Assembly (NCBI RefSeq): GCF_004027225.2
Contig: NC_044290.2
Coordinates: 6,278,906-6,342,905, forward strand
DNA from: Strigops habroptila
Taxonomy: Eukaryota > Chordata > Aves > Psittaciformes > Psittacidae
Direction of reading: 5' to 3'
Length of the DNA: 64,000 nt
The position numbers and the translations under genes are program-made. The notes under the pieces are model-generated. The model did no database searches. It was given only the letters and a program-made list of their open reading frames with translations, and had not been told where the DNA came from. The first letter of the stretch is position 1, and the number at the start of each line of letters is the position of its first letter. Below, piece by piece: positions 45,667 to 57,088 of this stretch.

Positions 45667-48600
45667 CGGCCGCGGAGCACGGCGGGGCGGCGCGGCGGGG
45701 CAGGGGGGGACCCGGCCTGGCCTGACCCGGCGGGAGACCCTGGCCGGCACCTCGCAGGGTACGGCCCGACGGGACCTCCCCTTCCCCCCCCCCCCCCCCG
45801 GGGTACGACCCGGGCCCGGCTTGTGCCCTCAGCACGGCTTGGGTATCCCCGGCGTTGAAGCCGCCGCAAACAGCCCCTTCCCCTCCCGTCCTGTGCATCG
45901 TCCTCATGTTTGTCCCCCTGGAAAGGCGCCCCAACTCCAGCTGGAGCGGCCGCAGGATAGGGGGGTACAGAGCCCCCCGGTGGGTTTGACTTAGCTGGGG
46001 TCCTGCCCGGTGGTTCCCTGCACCCGGTGTGGCCGGGAGTTGGTATTTAAGGTCTGTTTTGCTATTTAAGAGCTTGTGAAAATCCATGTTTTGCTGTTGG
46101 AGTTGTGCTCAGGAGCTGTGTGCTTGTGCTTACAGCTGGGGTGGGAAACTGCAGGAGTTTGTTCTACCTGCGGGAAGCACAGGCGGTATTTGTACCATGT
46201 GTAGAATAAAGTGTGAGACAGTCAAATCCTGGTGACTCACTTTGGTCCTTGTGGGTTCTGAGAGTTTGATTTTTCCAATTAGAAGAGATGCTGGATTTAA
46301 CACTGTGCAACCTTAAAAAACCCCAACCCTAAATATACTGAACTAAATATAGTTCAGTAATGAGTGACCAGGCTGAAAGGGGAAGATGGTGTCTCCTCGG
46401 GAGGCTGAAGAGGAGGTTTCTTCATCTGTTTTTCAGACAAGAAGGAAAAGATACAAGAATTGCCCCCCTCAACAATTGCAGAAGAGCCGGAGCCTGTTCC
46501 ATGTGTTCTGCAAGGAGATGACATCCAGGCGCTTGCCATTAAGGTGGAGGACCTGGAGAAAGTATGTATTTCTACTGATAGAAATGGCTGCCTTACTGAC
46601 GCTCTTATTCAGTGTGTTCAACAAGAGTCTGCTGTCCATTTACTTAAAGCAAAACCCGCTCTTGGAGTTCTCATTCCGTTTGTCCTGCTTTTTATGACTT
46701 GTCAGTTCAGTTGCTAAAAGTAAAGAGTTATTGATCCTTCACAGCCTCTTCAAATGGGAGGATAAGTCATCTGCGTCCTCAAAATTACATTTCCAACTTT
46801 CTGGTCTAATAAGACATGGAAGTTGTTTAGTAACTATCACAGCATCCTTTCCAAACGTGGGGTCAAAGTGCGTGAGTGGAAGCACTTGCCACCAAGTGAC
46901 ACAGCAGAAAACTATTGGGAAAGTGATTTAAAACTCTTTTCCCTTCCCCAGTTATAAGAATAAGACAATAACTAAGCTGGTATCTCCGCAGTTGTGTAAT
47001 GTGCCTCCTAGGGAGGAACAGCCTATACTGAATGGCTGTATATCTGAGAAGGGTCAGAAGGAATGGAGGTGAGTAGTATGTACCTAATGGCATTGTGACT
47101 GTTTCTTTTCTGAAGCTTCATGCTCCACGCCCTCCCCATGATGCTGGGAGAGCTTCAGTTAGGAAGAAATACTTCGTTCGAAAACACCAACCCAAAGAGA
47201 CGAAGGAGACACATTTCCTCGTAGCGTGTCCTGCTTTCCCAAAGGCACCCAGAGGACCACTGACTTTTGGTGGTAGGGTTAAACTTCACATCTTACCTTT
47301 GGGGTTTGGTTTCGCTAAACGCAGCTCTGGTGACGTGGCTCTGGGGTTGGTGTTTTTTCATGTGTGTGTTGTAGGACCGGGACAGTTTGGTGATGGCTGT
47401 GAAAAGATTCTCCCACATCACATTTTGGGAAGTCTCCAGGAGTTCAAGATGGAAGCCTTGGCCAGAGGAAACACTCGGGTTAGTTTGTAAAGCTACAAAA
47501 ATGCTGCTGTGTGGCACTTGTCTGGAGGTGGAGTGTGGTGCCTACAGTACCTTTTGATGCTTTCCAGCACCTATCAGGAACAGGTCAGGCCTGAGGTGTG
47601 GTTTTCCCAGCCTTGTCACACTCTGCAGGGAGGGCTTTGCCTTCAGACAAACTGCACCAGCAGGTTTTGAAGTCCTGTGTGCAGGAGGAGGTCATGGAGG
47701 GAAGAATTACAGTGGCTTCCTCTTCCATATGTGCTGCTGCTGATGGCGTCAGGCTTGCTGCTATTGCAGCAATGCCATTGCTCGAGTCGAATGACTCACA
47801 TAAATCCTTCCATTGTTTCTGTGTTACTAATGCCCTGGTTTTGTTCCTCTCAGAGTGATAACGTAAAAGTACTGTCAATCTGAAGAATTCTTTTCTTCTT
47901 GCCCCTCCCATTCTCATTGTGGTGTCCCTGTGTGCATGACGAGGTTAATTTAATGTTTCCTTTCTCTTCAGTTAGCAGATCTTATTGAGGTTTCTCATCC
48001 AGATGTTACTGCAGCAGCTTTAAAAGAGAAACATGGAAGAGAGAAGAAGAAAAAGATTCATCAGACCCCACCAGAAGAGCACAAAGCTCTCCAAAACTGG
48101 TATCATAATATGGCAATCAGGAAAAAGCAGGAGAAATATATAGGAGGTGAGAAAAGCTGAGGCCTCATTCTGTGACAGTGTGTGTACAGACGAAGGAGTT
48201 TGGTGGCACCACAACAGTGATGGTCATAGCCAACTGGGGTTAATCCTATTGCCATTGCAGTCTACTTCCATGTTCCCAGAGCTCCCCACACTGCTAGTGC
48301 TGGTGGGCATGGGTGCTATGGGGAAGTGAGCTGGTTCTAGTTAGAGGAAGGATAGTGGATCTGGGGGGGGACAGTGTAAGGGGGTGACATATGAACAATA
48401 GCAGTGTTAAAGGGTGTGCCCATAAGTGCAGCACCAGTGATTTGATGTTTCTTCTATATAGGAATCCTTCAGAGGCCAGAGAATGAATTGTTGATGAGCA
48501 TCTCGGAGGGATACAGGCAAATCCAGGAAGAACGCGACCTCATTGACAGGACTCTCCCTGCCCTGCTTCCTGGAAAGGTGAGAGCCCCGCTTCATCTGCA

Positions 48601-51600
48601 TCCTGACTGCTCTGTTCTTGTGAAAGAGCTGAGACACCGGTGTTGTGAGTAACATCCCTGAAGACCTGTCATTAGATCTTTATCAAAGCCACTCCAAGTC
48701 CTTTAGCCCCGTGTGCAAGCAGAGCTTTTAGTGGCTTTAAAACTGAAACCATGAACTGTGCTATTCATACTGGTCAGAGGGAAGTGGTGCTGTGCTTGGC
48801 TTCTTGCTTATGAACTGCTGTACGTGGGCAAGTGCCATTTCATGATTCTCACCAAAGGCTGTCGGGCACTGGGGAGTGGCATGGGGACGTGCCACAGTTG
48901 CTGTTCCAGAGACAGAAAGACCTGATAACTTCAGGCTCGATTTTTAGTGGTTGCCATGGAGAAAGGGGTATGTGTATCAGGAGGATTATGGGAGTATCCT
49001 ATGTTAAAATATTTTATTTTACATTTATAGCACTATCGAAGAATTTGCATTTGTGTGAGGCTTTATTTTAATATCATTCAACCTTCATATAGCACTGAGT
49101 AGAAGAAAGTTCTTTTGTCTTTGACAGCAGCTTGATGGAAATTTTGGCTTGCTCTGCAGAAAGTGATAGGACTAAGTTATAGACTTCTAAAGTGTTCTTA
49201 TAAGCAGAATTGGACCCCTTCTTCTTCTTAGCTTCTAGTCCCTGTGAAAATAGCTAAAAGTGTCAGTGGGAGCCTTGATTTCCTTCCTAGGGCTACCGAA
49301 AAGGAAGTGAGTTCTGGAGCCAGCCTGAGCGTATTGGAAGTGAACTCACCGGCCTGATGATGACACTGACTCAGAGTGAACGTGGCTACCCAGAGCCAGT
49401 CACTCATGTGGGGAAACCACACACTGTCCGGATGGAAACGGGTAAGGGAACATCACAGAGAGGTGGTTTCACAGAAATGGGGTGCAAGTGTGGAGGGATC
49501 AGCAGAAACAGTGACTCATGGGAGAAACAAGGCTCACATTAGAGTTGGTCCTTCTGATAGGTGCAGCACAAGCTGTTTCCCAGTCATCTGTCGGTCCTCC
49601 TCTTTAAAACACCATGAGACCAAAGTTTGGCAGAGGGGGAAATTAATAGATGTGTGGGTATGTAGACAGTGAGCTCCTATGTGGGTATTTCCACAGGCCT
49701 GAAGCCTCCAAAGAGGATCCCTTTCCATCTAACCTGGGATAAGAGTCTTTTCCTGAAACATCGACGGCAGGAGCTAAAATCTGTCCTAGAGGAGCTAGAT
49801 TTCTATAAGCCGGTAAGACTAGAGGATCAAGGACATTCTTTGCATCTCTCTTCTCTTGTCAGATGCTGTAGAGTAACATAAAATTGCCAAGAACTGGATC
49901 TGAAAAAAGCATCAGGAATCTAAAACTTAATCCCCACTGAACTTTTCTTGGAAGTTCCCACATTTCCAAAGGACCATGAAGGAGTTGTCGACCCTCCCTA
50001 AGTGTTGCATGGAATGGTCTAGGAGCCTCAGAATAGGACCCTGAACCAGCAGCATGCAGCTGCCAAGGCCTAGGCAATAAAAAACCTGCCAAATAGTGGT
50101 GTAGGAGTTTGATTTAGTGCCTCAGGGCAGAGGGAAGACACCTTTACCCATATAAAGGTACCCATCTTCCCATGTGGAAGACATGCATCTGAAATAACCT
50201 CCTGCAGGCAGGTAGCCCCTCCTCTTAAAAGCTGGACAAACCTCACCTTTTTCTTTCTGAAACTTGGCTTTGGGGATGAGAAATGTGTGTGAAGGGGACT
50301 TTTCCCATCCATGCATCATTTGTAGTGGGGAATGCAGTCATCTAGGATTTTGGGGGAGCCAGAACTGGCTCCTTCCTGTCTTTGGAACATATGTTGGATA
50401 GCTCTGAAAACCATCATAGGAGCAAGACATCTCCACTTCGCTTTACTTGTCTCAGATGGTACATTCGTCTGGTATTTTAACTTCCTTTCTATATAAAGAG
50501 AGAAATCAGGAGTTGGTCATTTGTCTGTATGTCCAGGATCTGGATGGACTGGAGGTGATCGGCAAAGGGCAGCCTTTCACATCTGTCTCAACAGAGCCTA
50601 TTCCATGTCTCATCACTTCAGAAGAGTCTGAGACATCTGAGAGCCTAAAGTAAGTTTTACTTCATGGCAGAAATAAAGAATTCCAGGTATGCACCAGCAA
50701 CCTATGAGGGTATCCTTAGCTGTTCTTACCTGGAATGGAGAGGAGTCTCCACTGAGGCACAATAAAAGGCATGTTCTAATATTATAACCACCAGATTAAG
50801 TAATCAAGCTGTTTCTTTGTGCCTTGGGGCCTAAGGAGCAAGAACCAGAGGGTTTTTTTAGGCCCTTCCTCCACCCTTCCCTCTGTGTGGCTCCAGAGCT
50901 TGCATCAGGCAGGGTGGGGATTCTGCTCTAAATTACCTCCATCTGCTTGTCTTTTTCCAGCCTTCCACTTCCATCATTAATTTGCCCTTTTTCCCCTGTC
51001 CTCTCTGTCTGTAACAGTCACAACCCAAGGGCCTCTCATTATTCAGTCATGTACCCTCAGCCTTCCTTAGGCAGGTATTATCCTTTAATATTCTGGCTGG
51101 CTGAACCTCAATGGTGATAAGTAGCTAGCTGGAGTTTACCACATCTGCAGGGCTCTGTCCCTGAAGAGATGACTGTGTAGGAAAACATTAGTTGGGACTA
51201 TTTTCTATAGGGTCTTGTAAATTGCCCCTGGTTCTCCCATCTCTGAAAGTGAATTTCACTCCATGAAAACACTGGCTCTTGTTTTCTTTAGCAGTGACTC
51301 CTTAAATGACCACCCCTTTGCAGCTCCAGAAGACATACTGGGTCCCTCTTTGGTTTTCTGTGGCCAGCCTGCTCGTTGGATCGACTGCACCACTTCTTGC
51401 AGGGTAATTGTGCACTTCTTGTTGGTTAGTCAAGCTAAGCCTGCTTGAGTTCCCAAGTCACAGCTGTACAATGAGTGTCACCCCCGGGCCAGAGAATGGG
51501 GGATTTATTCTAAGTATAATAGAGTGTCCCTGTGTTTGCTCTGGAGAGATGTAGAAGCAGAAGGGGTTGCTCTGTCTGTGGTGTGAATTCCCAGGCTCTC

Positions 51601-54600
51601 TCTGTATAATGGCCACTTTATTGGACCTGCCTTACAAGTTCACCTACCAAGGCTCAGCCTCTTATTTGTGGTGTGACTTCAGGCAAGAGTAGAAATTGTT
51701 ATCTTTGCCTTTTTCCTCTTCCTTGTAGGATCTAATTGGCATTGCTGCCCGGCTCACCTTTGAGACTTTGGCTGGTGAGAAAGCCGAAAGCTCCCTGATG
51801 GTGAGCAATAATGGCACAGCTGCCATCTGGTATAACTGGATGAGGCTTCCCCAGAAGATTCCCTCCAGAGAACGCAAGGGGAAGAGGATGCAGTGTTTTT
51901 ACTTTGATACCAGACCAGGTATGAGAGCTGCTCATCTCAGAGACCTTTGTACATAGACCAGGGAGCGCGTATTCAGGAGTTATCTGAGATGTGGAGTCTG
52001 ACTAATGGCAGAGCAAGCCTGTTAGATGATTCTTGTTAGGAAGCCACCCTGCATGTCAGAGCTGACTCACACCTAAAGAGGTGTGTGAGGCAGATCCCTT
52101 TCGTGGGATCTTTTGAAGGAAAGGAGGTTGCCCCTGCTCTGAATGTAAATGGGTGGAATATTGAGAAGTGAATAATTTTCTGATAACAAACTGGGCATAA
52201 TCTTCTAGAGAGAGCACTGAGCTCGCTGTAAAAGGAGCATGCAGTGGAAATAACACCAGTTCAGTAACATGGTGACTGGAAGTAAATCTGGAAGGAGAAA
52301 AATATTTGGATGAAATGTGATAACCAGCTAAGCTATGGGGAAAGAGTCTTGTACTGAGATAAGGACACAGAGGGTGGGGTTGGAAAAGGATCAAATTAAC
52401 CAGGTGGCTTCTTGCAGACCAATGCATTTTCTTATTTCAGGTGTAATTTTGCCTGGAGAAACTAGGAAGTTTTCCTTTATTTTCAAGTCAGAGAGAGTAG
52501 GCATTTTCAGCGAGGCCTGGGAATTCAGGACACATCCTCTGTTATTAGGAGGAGCAGTGCTGCAGGTGACCCTTTGGGGAATTGCTGTGTCTGAGGATAA
52601 ATTGGCTGACCTCAGAGAGAAACTGGAGGTAACCAAGCATGTAACTGGGTGACTATGAGCTTTGAACTTAATATGCAAATAGAGGATAAGGGTGGGAGTG
52701 GATGACATGGTATTTTATTGCTATGCAATTAGGGTTGAGAATGAGCTGATTTACAGAGCACCTGCACATACTTCGGCAGGTTTGCTGGGAAGAAAAAGAA
52801 GGAAGAACTCTGTAGTCTGTTGTTGTTAATAAAGATATGATTGTGCCTCCCGAACGGTTCACACTGGTCCTTTAAGGAATTAATGCTCTGTTGGTAATGT
52901 ATTTACTAGTTACTTAGTGGGGATGGGATTATGTGTCGCACACTGTGATATCAGTTAAGGTATAAATTGAAAATTACACAGCACTTTGAAAAGTGCAGTT
53001 TGGGGGAGGGTTTGTAGGGTTTATTTGAAAAGCTGTTGTAAGTATTGCTCTCCTTAGTGATATTTGCAGTTATTCTTGTCCTTGGAGCCCTATATAACAT
53101 ATACATGTGGTGGTTATTAGCATGGGTGTGAATTTATTTGCGTGTCTGTATGTGGCATGGGGACTCTCACATGTTGTTCTTGTTGGGGTGCCCCAGAGTG
53201 ACCTGGCTGCTCGAGAAGGTGCTGCTATAGTAGAAGAGAGCATAAAGGAACTTCTTGGCCGAATTCGGACCCCAGAGCGCACCCCATCTCCTGTGGATGC
53301 CTATGTCACTGAGGAAGAGTTGTTCCACCGGAAGAATCCCGAGGTAATGTTTGCTGTTTGCTGGGATACGCAACTGAAATAGCAGGGAGGGAAGACCAGC
53401 GGGGCTGGTGCATCCTTGGAGGCTGGCATAGTCTGCCATGGTGGCTTTAACAGTTAGGTTTGTAGATGAAAGTCATAGCTCATTTCACTATTTACCTTTT
53501 TCCCCTTTATCACAGTTGCATTATCAGTACGAAGTGGTAAAGCAGCTGCATGAACTATGGAGACAGCACATGACTGAGGAGAAAGTGCCCTTGGGCCAGA
53601 CAAGCGTGGAGGACATGCGGTACCAGGAGAGTATTGCAGAGGGTCCCTCTCCTCAGAGCAGCATCACAGAGGTCCTAGGTTGGAAGAACTCACTCGAGGG
53701 GGCTCCGAGTCAAATGTTGAACGTGGAGGAGGAAGAACCAGCTCCTTCAGGATGGAACCTTTCCTTCGAGGACTTTAAGCAGGTGGTGGCCTCTGTTCCC
53801 GCTAGTGCAGTGACAAGCTGATGGTGTTTTCATTCCCCTGCAGCCAGGAACATTGCAGTTTGAGCCCACTCAAAGGTCTGCCTCCAATGTGCCCCAAGTT
53901 AGGGATGATTTATGATGTATGTTGCAGAAAAGCACTTCAGCTCTGCTCGCCACACTCTCAGTGCTCTTGTAAAGACATTCCCAAGAGAGACTTTGAGGGC
54001 TGTTGTGTGAAGAAGAAAAGAGAACCAGACAATGTAATAGATATTTTAAGCATATCTGCCATTAGCTTTCTGTCATCTCAGGACTGAATGCAGGGGGTAG
54101 GCTAATCCTACAGCCTCCTGTGGCTTCCCCAAGGGCTCCTCTCCTTGGAGAGTCCTTCCTGTTCATCACAGCACTAAGGAGGCACTCATGACAGGCTGTG
54201 GATAAAGTACAGACCTCCCTAGATTAAAGCAAGAGTGGTTTGGATTCTGTCAGCCCAGTTTTTCTGTAGCGTGGTCTCTTGGAAATCTCTCTGCTACTTT
54301 TATAACTAATCTTTACTTCAGGGTTTTCTGGCTGGAATCCCTGTTCGCCAACACACCTATGAAGTTGCAAAGGGGCTCACTGGGGGTCTGGGAATGCTCC
54401 CCAGTTCTTGGGTCATGTGTGCACCTTGGCCAAATCCCAGCCATAGAGGAAGCCAGATCTGGGTGTGTAAGTGCCCAGTGCAGCCTGGTTTCAGACTGGT
54501 GTCCAGAAAGAGAGCCATAGTGTTGAGCTCAGGGTCCACAGGCTGGGAATGAAGGCTGAGAAGCAGCATTCCACACACCCTGTGTTTTCTTTCATATCAG

Positions 54601-57065
54601 GCTATAAAGTCAATCCCTGTGGAAGAGCAGCGAGAAGCAGCACTGGCCCAGCTCAACAAGGCAGCACTGGACCTGTGTGTTCAAGAGAGGCCAACTCAGT
54701 CAGACCTTTTGCATCAAATCTGGTGCGTTCCCTTTGCAAGATAAAGCTTGTCAATGCATCGTGTGATCAACAGCCTTAGCAAGCTGTGTTGCAAGCGTTG
54801 TCATTCAGAGTGCAGATAATGATACAAGGTCTAGAAGTTCTCTTTACACTCTGGTTTTTTATAGCTTAAGTATAGCAACTGTCTAGGACCCAAATGGTGG
54901 GGGTTTTTTTATTCCCTGGAGATAAGTTTAGAATATGAAATTCATGTAATTTTGGGGAATATACAAGAATATTTCTGGCAAGGTTATTCCAGTCTGTATT
55001 TATAAAACCTTTGAGTAATTTTCTCTACCCTTTTACTCAGATAACTGTATTGAGTCTCTGTTCTTTGCTCAGCTCTTTCAGACTGTAAACGTATCAACAA
55101 GCTTCTATTTCCTTCTAAATGAGAAGGATGCAGGTTCCTGTTGATGAACACAGAGCAGATTGATGCTGATTTACATGTGCCTAGTTCAAGAGCAGATCTA
55201 GTTTCACAGTAGTATGTATGGGTCCATGTGAGCCCATTGTTTTGCAAGCCTCAGAGACCTCAGAGGGCTCTAACATGAAGAAGGTAATTTAGCATCCCTC
55301 TGGATAGATTTCTGGACAGTGGGTACTGTTCTACTGGTTTACTTGGACAGAGCAGCTCTTAACTATAAGGTGCCTTTGCCCCTGGCAATTGCTGTGCTGT
55401 CTCCCTCCTGATTCCGATACTTTCCTCAGTCTCCAGCTGTGGCGTGAAGCAATTGATGGTCTGGTGAGTCACTCTATAAAGCTGAGATCCCTGCTTGGCT
55501 TGCCCGAGAAGGACATCTATGTAGAAGTTCCAGAGGAAACAGGTAAATGGTAGTTGTAGCATAGCAACCCCTTTCTGTGGACTGTTGCAAATCCTGAACA
55601 CGTGCTGACTTTCAACTGAAATGACAATTTCAGCAGTTTCCCCTCAAAGCTTTTATGAGAAAATGCATCAGAAAAAATGGCAGATTGTGTGATACTAATT
55701 GTGATCTGTGGTTTGGTGCCATTAAAAAAACCCACCACACAAATAAGCCTTTTAATTTAGCTAGACTTAGATGGTTTTCACACAGACTAACCCAGAAAAC
55801 CCTCAAGCTGTCTTACAGGCTTGTTCTGATACATATCTGAGACTGTTCATTCCTTATTTCAACCAAGTACTCTTCAAAGTATTGTTTTTCAGTGCAGTAC
55901 AGGTCAGATTAATAAAAAGAGGAAAACAGATTGCAAAAGTAATATAATTCCGCTGCGTGGATGCAGTGGGCTTGGCTTCTGGGTGTGAAAATGTTGGTTT
56001 TGAGTAATTGAAATTCTTTCTTTTATAGTGGAAATAAAGGTACCTGTAAAAGGAGACAGGATAACCAGCAGGAGAGAAGACAAAAGGTCATTTGGTGGGA
56101 AGGACAGAGAAGGCAGAAGAAGAACAAAGACAGGGAAAGAGGTGTGTGTTGGGGTGCCTGTTGAAACCTGAGTGCTGGGGACAGTGTGATCAACCCAGTG
56201 AATGAGGTGCTGCTTCTGGGAGGTGCATCTTGCAATAGTCTGAACAGTTCTGACCTGTGTTAGTTGGGGTGTTTTGTGTGTCTGTCCCTCAATAGGAACG
56301 TCCAAGCAGCAGAAAGTTAAGAGGAAAAGATGAGAAAAAGATTAAATCTTCCGTTTCATCACTGGAGATGAAAGGGGGAGCACAGCCCATGGAAGGAGCA
56401 GAGGGAGCAGAACCTCCTCGGGAGCAGGTGGACCCTGTTTTGTTTGGGATATACCAGGAAAAGCTTTATATTGAAGTAAGTCTGTGGCCAAAGCTTGTAT
56501 CTTGGTTTGGTTCTTTGCTTGTCAGCTTATGCTGAAGCTTAGGTGGGAGGGGTAAGCATCAACTCAGAAAGCTACCAAACATATGTCCGTAATTCTGTAG
56601 TGAGGTAAGTGTGAAACACAAGGTAAGATGTCCTTTATTCCAGCCTGGAACCTGCTACCATAAACCCAGCCATCCCATAGCCGCATGCGGGATTTCTATC
56701 TGGGATGTCTTTAGCATGCTTGTGGACTCTTGAGGGATGAGCAGAATTAATTGTACCTCTGATAATGTTAAACACACTTCGTAGCCAGAAAAGTTATTAC
56801 TAGAGCTAGGCTCTGTTAGCAGGCAGCCTCTTCTCTGTGTGCGTGCCCATACGTTAATGTGCTCCAGTGTGAGACACCATCTCTGTGCCTGTCAGTCTCA
56901 TCACCAGGATTTCTTCCTGTGTTTTCACTGCAATTAACCTTCTGTTAATTTCTGCTGCAGGTTTATGGGCTGTTGGATTCAATGGTGAGCAAAATGGTTT
57001 CTTTGTTTGAGGAACTGAAGAAACAAGGTGCTCTGAAGTGGGAGAGTGAAGCCCTTTGTAACTAG
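45659..57065 (+). CDS. MYCBPAP: MYCBPAP, MYCBP-associated protein (AMAM-1)
   Basis: Exons: 45659-45758, 46437-46561, 47116-47272, 47375-47478, 47972-48146, 48462-48577, 49291-49441, 49697-49812, 50537-50649, 51292-51403, 51729-51918, 52441-52628, 53197-53343, 53516-53782, 54601-54722, 55430-55542, 56029-56141, 56296-56475, 56961-57065. The 19 exons splice in frame to 897 aa; the human protein is about 947. Recognisable family blocks include EEPEPVPCVLQGDDIQALAI, ILPHHILGSLQEF, LDGLEVIGKGQPF, RTPERTPSPVDAY and LNKAALDLC. Residues about 424-549 (LTFETLAGEKAESS, SNNGTAAIWYNW, GVILPGETRKFSF) look like an Ig-like ASH/MSP domain of axonemal proteins. The gene was described as a testis protein binding the MYC-binding protein AMY-1; a role in the axonemal central apparatus has been proposed. 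A Lys/Arg-rich linker (about 760-830) is poorly conserved. The divergent N-terminal exon is the least certain. Confidence 0.94.
45784..45799 (+). repeat. Poly(C) tract
   Basis: About 16 consecutive C residues lie about 25 bp into MYCBPAP intron 1. The exact length is prone to sequencing error. Confidence 0.85.
46205..46210 (+). terminator. RSAD1: Candidate RSAD1 poly(A) signal AATAAA
   Basis: This is the first canonical AATAAA after the RSAD1 stop codon, about 650 bp downstream, and a GTGTGAG plus TTGGTCCTTGTGGG stretch follows. It lies inside MYCBPAP intron 1. If it is used, the RSAD1 3' UTR overlaps MYCBPAP exon 1 on the same strand; a non-canonical signal nearer the stop is the alternative. 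Confidence 0.5.
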
Positions 57066-57082
57066 AAAGAGGCTTTTAAAAC

Positions 57083-57088
57083 AATAAA
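57083..57088 (+). terminator. MYCBPAP: MYCBPAP poly(A) signal AATAAA
   Basis: AATAAA occurs only about 18 bp after the MYCBPAP stop codon, giving a very short 3' UTR. A T/G-rich element (GATTCTTCTTTGTGAGG) follows about 30 bp later. Confidence 0.85.

Larger units (their letters stand above)
45300..45900 (+). promoter_or_regulatory. MYCBPAP: MYCBPAP CpG island over the RSAD1 3' end
   Basis: The last two RSAD1 exons, the 107-bp gap and MYCBPAP exon 1 form one CpG-rich block. The MYCBPAP promoter must therefore lie in RSAD1 terminal sequence or its 3' UTR. A GCGCCTGCGCA motif, similar to an NRF1 site, lies about 40 bp before the MYCBPAP ATG, and an X-box-like sequence overlaps the ATG. Confidence 0.6.

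Noticed and set aside
53516-53821. MYCBPAP ending at the TGA in 53819-53821 as the main product
   Set aside because: Exons 15-19 downstream splice in frame and match the conserved C-terminal part (LNKAALDLC, LLGLPEKDIYVEVPEE), so the full-length form is preferred; the short form is kept only as a possible isoform.
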